DNA of 64,000 bases from Anaerorhabdus sp036636695 (lineage in GTDB: Bacteria > Bacillota_I > Bacilli_A > Erysipelotrichales > Erysipelotrichaceae): assembly GCF_036636695.1 (NCBI RefSeq), contig NZ_JAVWNW010000006.1; one strand, written 5' to 3'. The translations under genes and the position numbers were made by a program. Below, one piece after another: positions 59,034-64,000 of the stretch. The notes under the pieces are model-generated. The model was given only the letters and a program-made list of their open reading frames with translations, had not been told where the DNA came from and ran no database searches. How positions within the stretch are numbered: the stretch's first letter is position 1; each line of letters opens with the position of its first letter.

Positions 59034-60149
59034 TTAGTACTCAACAACAAATGTATCAATTGCTTTATGAATAACATCTAACTGTTGTTGATCTGTTTCG
59101 GTAAGGTCAGTAATTGTTGCGAAATAAACTACATAGTTTTTATAACTAACGATATAACCATCTAAGTATTCACTATTTCCAGACAATTTGCAACGTATAA
59201 TTGCTTTATCTTGTGAAATAAAGTCAGAATCTAACACTTTTGCTACATCTTCACCAGATTCTGTAAACAAATCTTCAATATCTGCTTTTAGCTCTTCGCT
59301 AGTGTATTGTGTTGATTCACTTGTAATAACCATGACTTGTAAATTGTTATTGTATGAGTTTGCATTCCCTTTTGGACCAAATGCAAAATCATCTTCTGTA
59401 TAATCTGACATATCATAATCTATGCTATATGCAAATGGAATTTCGAATGAAAAACCAAAAGCATCATAACGTTTAGTTTCTGGAGGATTTGCATTGAATT
59501 CTTCTTGAGCTTTTGTTGCTTCATCAAGATTGAATCCAATTTCTATTCCATAATATTCTTCAATTTCTTTAATCATTGGATCAGTTAATTTATTGCATTC
59601 TGAAGCTGTGATAGAAATACGAACAACTATTCTTTGATTTGGACTTAACTCTTTTGCTGCAAAAAAGTTATAAATAGCTTCACCCATATAATCGTAATTC
59701 TCTTCAATCACTAATGCGCTATATGATGCATTGTTTCTTTCTTCATCAACTGCAATTTCTGATTCACTTACAACTTTAAGTATATACGAATCACTTAGGA
59801 TTCCTTCTTTCATATACTTAACTACATCATCTGCAAATTCACCCTCTTCAAATAGATAGTCATTTATACTAACATCCAATGTCACACCATTTTCTGAAGA
59901 GTATGCACTATTGTTATAAACATCTGCATATTTAGATTTAGGTACATAGAATAGAAAACTTCCAGTTTCTTCTTCACCCTTTTTATTTGTAGACTCTGCA
60001 ACAACTGTCATCTCCATTAAATTCTCATATGCATTCTCATCAGACTTTTGGTTCGCAAGTGTTGGCTTATTACTGGTTCCCCCACCGCTACATCCCACTA
60101 GTCCAACAATCATTAAGATACTAATTGCTGCCTTAACTATTTTTTCCAT
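59034..60149 (-). CDS. Predicted lipoprotein, 371 residues, unassigned
   Basis: Lipobox LVGC follows an 18-residue hydrophobic signal, so the protein is anchored outside the membrane. The mature part starts with Ser/Gly/Asn-rich sequence. Two stretches read like related copies of a fold: around NQRIVVRISITASECNKL and KRYDAFGFSFEIPFAYSIDYD with NNNLQVMVITSEST. I recognise no family. It follows the 165-residue lipoprotein gene by 18 bp and is the last gene of a four-gene membrane/lipoprotein block, ended by a strong terminator. Confidence 0.75.
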   Translation of the reverse strand: MEKIVKAAISILMIVGLVGCSGGGTSNKPTLANQKSDENAYENLMEMTVVAESTNKKGEEETGSFLFYVPKSKYADVYNNSAYSSENGVTLDVSINDYLFEEGEFADDVVKYMKEGILSDSYILKVVSESEIAVDEERNNASYSALVIEENYDYMGEAIYNFFAAKELSPNQRIVVRISITASECNKLTDPMIKEIEEYYGIEIGFNLDEATKAQEEFNANPPETKRYDAFGFSFEIPFAYSIDYDMSDYTEDDFAFGPKGNANSYNNNLQVMVITSESTQYTSEELKADIEDLFTESGEDVAKVLDSDFISQDKAIIRCKLSGNSEYLDGYIVSYKNYVVYFATITDLTETDQQQLDVIHKAIDTFVVEY

Positions 60150-60167
60150 TTTCTTCTCCTAAACAGA

Positions 60168-60665
60168 TTATTTAACTAAAGTATATCCAGCTTCTAATAA
60201 ATCACTTTCAAACATTTCCATTGAATAATATTCATCATCGCTATAGCTGCCTCCAGCTTCTTTAGAAATTATGTCTTCTTTTGCTTTTGCGGCATCTTTA
60301 TAACGGAAATTTTCAGTAATTGTGAATGTATTTGTTGCTTCATCGAATGTGTATTCAACATCAATGAATTTGCTACATCCTTCGGTTTGATTTCCATCCG
60401 CATCTAATACACCATATGGACATGCTACTTTTGCATCTAGAAGCAATTTAAATGTATCTATTTCACCATCCACTGGTTCTTCAATTGTAATTGTAGAAAC
60501 AATTTTTTCGTTAACTACAGCGTCCTTTGCTGCAGTAATAGTTTCAACATAGGTATATTTGTATCCTGGTTCTTCTTCTGTTTTTTCAAACACTTTTACT
60601 GTTTCTTTTACACTACATCCTGCAAGCAATAATGCCGCAAGTCCAATCATTAATAATTTTTTCAT
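60168..60665 (-). CDS. Predicted lipoprotein, 165 residues, unassigned
   Basis: Lipobox LLAGC after a short signal, then a Lys/Glu/Thr-rich mature part with two cysteines (in VACPYGV and EGCSKF) that could form a disulfide, and strands of the form VEYTFDEATNTFTITENFRY. Resembles small ligand-binding lipoproteins, but no family is recognised. Located between the BI-1 membrane protein and the larger lipoprotein, 20 and 18 bp away. Confidence 0.7.
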   Translation of the reverse strand: MKKLLMIGLAALLLAGCSVKETVKVFEKTEEEPGYKYTYVETITAAKDAVVNEKIVSTITIEEPVDGEIDTFKLLLDAKVACPYGVLDADGNQTEGCSKFIDVEYTFDEATNTFTITENFRYKDAAKAKEDIISKEAGGSYSDDEYYSMEMFESDLLEAGYTLVK

Positions 60666-60685
60666 TTCTTTCCACCTTTTCTCTA

Positions 60686-61402
60686 CTATTTCTTCTTTCC
60701 TAATATACGTAGTACATATAAGAAGATATTAATGAAATCCAAATAAAGTTCTAATGCGCCATAAATTGATAATTTTTCTAAAGCTTCGCTTGAACTCCTT
60801 GCATATTCATAATTTCTTTTTATTTTTTGCACATCGTAAGCAGTAATGATTAAGAATATAAATAATCCTGCATAACAAATAATCATATCTAATGTTCCAA
60901 TGTTTAAGAAGATACCTACCACTGAAATAATAACTAATGTGATAAGTGCTCCAAAAATTAGAGATGAATATTTTGTTAAATCAAGTTTCATTGTTCCCCC
61001 AATTACAGCTAAACTGCCAAATAAAACTGCTGTAAATCCAAATGCTAGGAACATATTATCTAAACCATAAATTGCTGGTAAGAATGAAAATGTAAATCCT
61101 GTAACGATTGAATACACAATAAACAATACTTTCGATGTCATTACTGACATTTTCTCCAAACGGCTTGTCAAATAAATGACTACCCCAAGTTGTAAAAATA
61201 ATGGTAGTAACATAACTAGTGAAAGACTCATTCCAGATGCATACGTCGCTTGGAACATAATTTCTGAAATTGCCCCTGTTGCTATGAAAACATATGCAAC
61301 CAATGCTGTAACCGCTAATCCTACAAACATCCAGATAAAGCATTTAACCATGTGTTTTTGGAGTGTTTCTGTTTCAAATGTCATTGTTGAATTTTCTGTC
61401 AT
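60686..61402 (-). CDS. Bax inhibitor-1/YccA family membrane protein
   Basis: A 238-residue protein with seven hydrophobic helices in the BI-1 order. KCFIWMFVGLAVTALVAYVF opens it, YSIVTGFTFSFLPAIYG is conserved in the middle, and TAYDVQKIKRNYEY near the C-terminus carries the acidic residues of the BI-1 pH-sensitive pore. The family is linked to calcium leak and membrane-stress functions. It starts behind AAGGAGAAAAAAT and lies 18 bp after the 455-residue membrane-protein gene. Confidence 0.92.
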   Translation of the reverse strand: MTENSTMTFETETLQKHMVKCFIWMFVGLAVTALVAYVFIATGAISEIMFQATYASGMSLSLVMLLPLFLQLGVVIYLTSRLEKMSVMTSKVLFIVYSIVTGFTFSFLPAIYGLDNMFLAFGFTAVLFGSLAVIGGTMKLDLTKYSSLIFGALITLVIISVVGIFLNIGTLDMIICYAGLFIFLIITAYDVQKIKRNYEYARSSSEALEKLSIYGALELYLDFINIFLYVLRILGKKK

Positions 61403-61420
61403 ATTTTTTCTCCTTATAAT

Positions 61421-62788
61421 TTAATAATTGACTGTTGTAATCTCTGTTCTTTCTTCTCCATTTGTTGCATAAACAACAAATGATTTAGATTCAACATCAA
61501 TTTCGACAACATAACGAACTGTACTAAAATCCTCTGGTGCTCCCATTGTTTCAAACTCTTCTAAATCCATTTCATGAAAGAAGAGTGTTGCACTCGGATA
61601 TTCCTCTAATTCTGTAAGTCTTGCTTGTTCAAGACTTACATCAATTACATTATCTTCATTAATTTCTGCTTCATCGAACACGATATCATATGCATAACTA
61701 TTTGTTAGATAACTCTCCATCATTGTGTATTTTACTAAAGATGGAACTAGATATTCTTTGTAATTTTCTTCTATGATTCTATATTCTGTTGGCTCTCCTG
61801 TAGTATTAAGCGTAAAGTAATCATATCCATGAGGACGAATCCAATAAGTTTCAATTGTTTCTTTTTCTTCTCCAAAATATATTTCCAAAGTACCTCTAAA
61901 TGCATAAGGTGTATCATTTGTAACATAGAGGAGCGTAACTCCATCAACCACATTGTAGATTGCATTCACTTCATCATTTTCATTATAATATTTATCACCA
62001 AAGTAGATATCAATCGATGATACATCAGTATAAGCATCGTTATTATCATAATTATTATTTGTAATAGATGGCGGTGTTGTTGACTTAGTGTGGATCATAT
62101 CTCTTAAGTATGGATAACTAAATCCAAATCCCACAACAATGGCCAAACAGATTAAACCAAAGACAATTATATTCATCCCATTGCTCTTATCAGAAAAATC
62201 TACTCCTGATTGATTTAGTCCTCTTTCACTTTGCATAATAGGTGTGCTCATTATCACATCGTTCGTTACAAAAGCTGTCTTTAAAGCTTCCATAAGTTCT
62301 ACACGTAATTTTTCTTTGCCCAATAAGAAAGTAAATGTTTTATCATCCGTTTTTATAACCACACATGGCCAATATCGACCATTTTGAAATTTTTCAGTTT
62401 CGCTACATTCTTTTACCCAACTCTTGTATAAAACAAATTGTGAAACCATATATGTACTAATGATAATTTTTGATGAAAGATAAACATTTTTATTTAGTTT
62501 CTCAAATTCTTGTTCATCATCAATTTCAATACCTTCAGACAGTACACGTTTTTTAAAGTAACTCATTGCTTTGCTATATCGATAAAAATTAATTATCCAA
62601 AATATTAATCCCATCAAGAATGCATAACCATCAATTACCATAAAAAGAATTAGCCACATGAACATTCCGTCATCATTATTGACTGACCCGAATAGAAAAA
62701 TGAAAGCAATCATTGCGATAAAACTCGCGATCATTACTATCATCGAGATTTTTGTATTCCTAAATAATATTTTTTTTATCTGTTTCAT
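61421..62788 (-). CDS. Membrane protein with N-terminal helices and large extracellular C-terminal domain, unassigned
   Basis: A 455-residue protein: two hydrophobic helices in residues 15-75, a soluble segment (about 80-190, with TDDKTFTFLLGKEKLRVELM) resembling YcxB-like cytoplasmic domains. A further helix near residue 210-225 precedes an outside domain from about residue 240 (SIDIYFGDKYYNENDEVNAI). No confident family. First gene of the block with BI-1 and two lipoproteins, so a membrane-stress or lipoprotein-handling role is possible but only contextual. Confidence 0.6.
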   Translation of the reverse strand: MKQIKKILFRNTKISMIVMIASFIAMIAFIFLFGSVNNDDGMFMWLILFMVIDGYAFLMGLIFWIINFYRYSKAMSYFKKRVLSEGIEIDDEQEFEKLNKNVYLSSKIIISTYMVSQFVLYKSWVKECSETEKFQNGRYWPCVVIKTDDKTFTFLLGKEKLRVELMEALKTAFVTNDVIMSTPIMQSERGLNQSGVDFSDKSNGMNIIVFGLICLAIVVGFGFSYPYLRDMIHTKSTTPPSITNNNYDNNDAYTDVSSIDIYFGDKYYNENDEVNAIYNVVDGVTLLYVTNDTPYAFRGTLEIYFGEEKETIETYWIRPHGYDYFTLNTTGEPTEYRIIEENYKEYLVPSLVKYTMMESYLTNSYAYDIVFDEAEINEDNVIDVSLEQARLTELEEYPSATLFFHEMDLEEFETMGAPEDFSTVRYVVEIDVESKSFVVYATNGEERTEITTVNY

Positions 62789-62992
62789 ATTTACCCCTCA
62801 TCTTAATCAATACAAACTACTATTAATAACTTACTTATACTATATAAAAAAGCGGTTATAAAATGGTTTTATCACTATAAATTGTCCTATTTTCAACCTT
62901 AAAATCATTTGTAACCGTTTCCATTTTTGCACATTGTATTTTTTGATACATCTATAAGACTAATTACTAGAGTCTTTTACGCCATTTTAGAC

Positions 62993-63016
62993 AAAAAAAA
63001 GACAGATTTCTCTGCC
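62993..63016 (-). terminator. Terminator after the secreted-protein gene
   Basis: GGCAGA, GAAA, TCTGTC and eight T on the minus strand. Confidence 0.88.
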
Positions 63017-63685
63017 TTAGAATCCACCTTCAAGATGTAACTCTGTATCTGCTTGACCAATCAAGTTCTTTTCACTTTCTTGATTATCTACATTATTTTC
63101 ATCGTAATAGACGCCTTCTTCAATTTTCTCATCTAATACTTTTTCTACTTTTGTGATACTTCCTTTGAATCTTGTATCATTATTGAAATTTCCTTGTTTA
63201 ACTAATCCTGTAGGTCCTGCTCCAAAATATTCAGATGCAATTGTTGAATCAATTACAAATTCAATTACACTTGCATCAGCTGCATGTGAACATCCGTTCG
63301 GTGCATCTGCCGATGCTTTTGCATCAACCTTTACAATTGGAAGAACAATTCCCGTATCTAGTGTGAAATAATATCTAGATCCAATTTCTCCAAAGCTATA
63401 TCCTAAAGCCGCTCCAATGAAGCCATCTTCATCATATAACATTCCTGTAGTTTGATCGACTGTCATATGACTTTCAATGTATTTATATTGTTTAGAATTT
63501 TTTGCAGTAATTGCAGTATAAGGCATATATGTTTTTGTTGAAGATGTTGAACAAGCTTCAATCTCTTCTGTCTTAAACTCTTTGTTGTATTGATCTAGAT
63601 TTTCGATAGAAAACTCTTCAGCTTTAAATCCTGTCAAACCCACGAAACTGATCAACAAACAGAGTATAAATATGAATTTCTTCAT
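63017..63685 (-). CDS. Predicted secreted protein, 222 residues, unassigned
   Basis: Signal peptide of about 22 residues (MKKFIFILCLLISFVGLTGF) with no lipobox, so it is likely released or loosely bound. The mature part is polar, with two cysteines (EEIEACSTSST and PNGCSHAAD), YKYIESHMTVDQTTG and the C-terminal SEKNLIGQADTELHLEGGF. No family recognised. It has an AAAAGGAG site and a terminator, hence monocistronic. Confidence 0.65.
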   Translation of the reverse strand: MKKFIFILCLLISFVGLTGFKAEEFSIENLDQYNKEFKTEEIEACSTSSTKTYMPYTAITAKNSKQYKYIESHMTVDQTTGMLYDEDGFIGAALGYSFGEIGSRYYFTLDTGIVLPIVKVDAKASADAPNGCSHAADASVIEFVIDSTIASEYFGAGPTGLVKQGNFNNDTRFKGSITKVEKVLDEKIEEGVYYDENNVDNQESEKNLIGQADTELHLEGGF

Positions 63686-63794
63686 GTACTTATCTCCTTT
63701 TGCGCTTTTACATTATATCACACCACTACCTCAAGTCAAAATTGTAAATTGTTTCATTATAAAAGTTCATAAAAAATTCACATAAACCTTTAAA

Positions 63795-63855
63795 ATTGCC
63801 TTGCAACCGAGCTTTGCAACCTCTAGTTGACACTACGTAAACTACACTTGGTAGC
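63795..63855. other. Unassigned structured intergenic element
   Basis: Between the secreted-protein gene and a membrane-protein gene, the plus strand has TTGCAAC twice (about 63800 and 63814) and then a nested hairpin: CTACG, TAAA bulge, CTAC, ACTTG loop, GTAG, CGTAG. Neither strand gives an RNA that I recognise, and there is no T run after it. Possible leader RNA or operator of the plus-strand gene starting at 63922. Confidence 0.35.
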
Positions 63856-63921
63856 GTAGCAGCCCACCTTCTTTTAGAATATGATTATAGTTAAAATTCA
63901 TTACATTAGGAGGTAAAAACT

Positions 63922-64000
63922 ATGTTATTTGGTATATTCGGTCTATTATTACTATTAATCTGCTTTATTGTTGTATTACCACTATTTATCGCTTCATTCG
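63922..64000 (+). CDS. Start of a membrane-protein gene cut by the window edge
   Basis: An ATG seven bases after AGGAGG opens a frame of 26 codons to the window edge. It reads MLFGIFGLLLLLICFIVV and then VLPLFIASF-like sequence, a strongly hydrophobic segment. Nothing more can be said without the continuation. Confidence 0.7.
   Translation, partial: MLFGIFGLLLLLICFIVVLPLFIASF

Noticed and set aside
63795..63855. Possible SRP (4.5S) RNA, tRNA or known riboswitch
   Set aside because: The conserved GGAAGGAAGCAG-type SRP loop is absent, there is no tRNA T-loop (GGTTCGA) and no riboswitch core that I recognise; kept only as an unexplained element.
1..64000. CRISPR array, prophage, insertion sequence, tRNA or rRNA
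   Set aside because: No regularly spaced identical repeats with unique spacers, no transposase or integrase frames, and no tRNA or rRNA signatures were seen in the window.

Overview
This window looks like a chromosomal segment of an AT-rich, Gram-positive (Bacillota), fermentative, probably host-associated bacterium. The style fits the Erysipelotrichia, but that is inference, since no rRNA lies in the window. The basis is low GC, AGGAGG-type ribosome binding sites, many rho-independent terminators, lipobox lipoproteins, mannose-family PTS systems, pyruvate formate-lyase, Bacillota RNA switches (T-box, lysine, Mn and ZTP), and the cysS-mrnC-rlmB-sigH-rpmG-secE-nusG-rplK-rplA order. Almost all genes are on the minus strand. 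I saw no rRNA, tRNA, CRISPR array, insertion sequence or prophage.

Layout. 1-2500: a Ca/Mn-type P-type ATPase (C-terminus beyond the window) behind a yybP-ykoY-like Mn riboswitch. 2530-5190: an amino-acid ABC transporter behind a lysine riboswitch. 5200-6735: a TcyP-like cystine symporter whose leader encodes a tiny peptide with three consecutive Cys codons, followed by mutually exclusive hairpins: an apparent cysteine attenuator. 7130-14260: a mannose-family PTS operon (IIA, IIB, fused IIC-IID, class II aldolase, Zn dehydrogenase) facing a LevR-like regulator with eroded key residues. 14256-20161: two M20 amidohydrolases around a membrane transporter, with a PatB/MalY C-S lyase and a YheO-type regulator. 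20213-27660: the translation/transcription block, with an msrAB lipoprotein gene inserted between nusG and rplK, no rplJ-rplL after rplA, and a Cys T-box before cysS. 27663-31930: membrane proteins, an HTH-TM-RCC1-like surface protein, and gap. 32073-40650: nitrilase plus a second PatB, acetyl/aminoacyl-transferase-like proteins, whiA-yvcK-rapZ, a zinc protease and a phosphatase. 40700-49861: a second mannose-family PTS (IIC, IID, IIA, IIB) interleaved with two cytoplasmic sulfatases, a PHP/DUF3604-like protein and a double-SIS protein, facing a GntR/UTRA repressor. 49870-64000: a DUF308 membrane protein with a papain-like tail, a ferritin-like protein, pflBA under a ZTP riboswitch, a 1189-residue repetitive surface protein, and a block of lipoproteins and membrane proteins.

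How it fits together. Two sugar-uptake modules feed glycolysis (aldolase, Gap) and mixed-acid fermentation (Pfl). Sulfur-amino-acid handling recurs: cystine uptake, two C-S lyases, N-deacylase-like M20 enzymes, Msr repair and CysRS, with at least two loci carrying RNA-level cysteine sensors. The most interesting candidates are the Cys-Cys-Cys attenuator before tcyP and the PTS-sulfatase-PHP-SIS locus, which looks like cytoplasmic desulfation of PTS-imported sulfated sugars.
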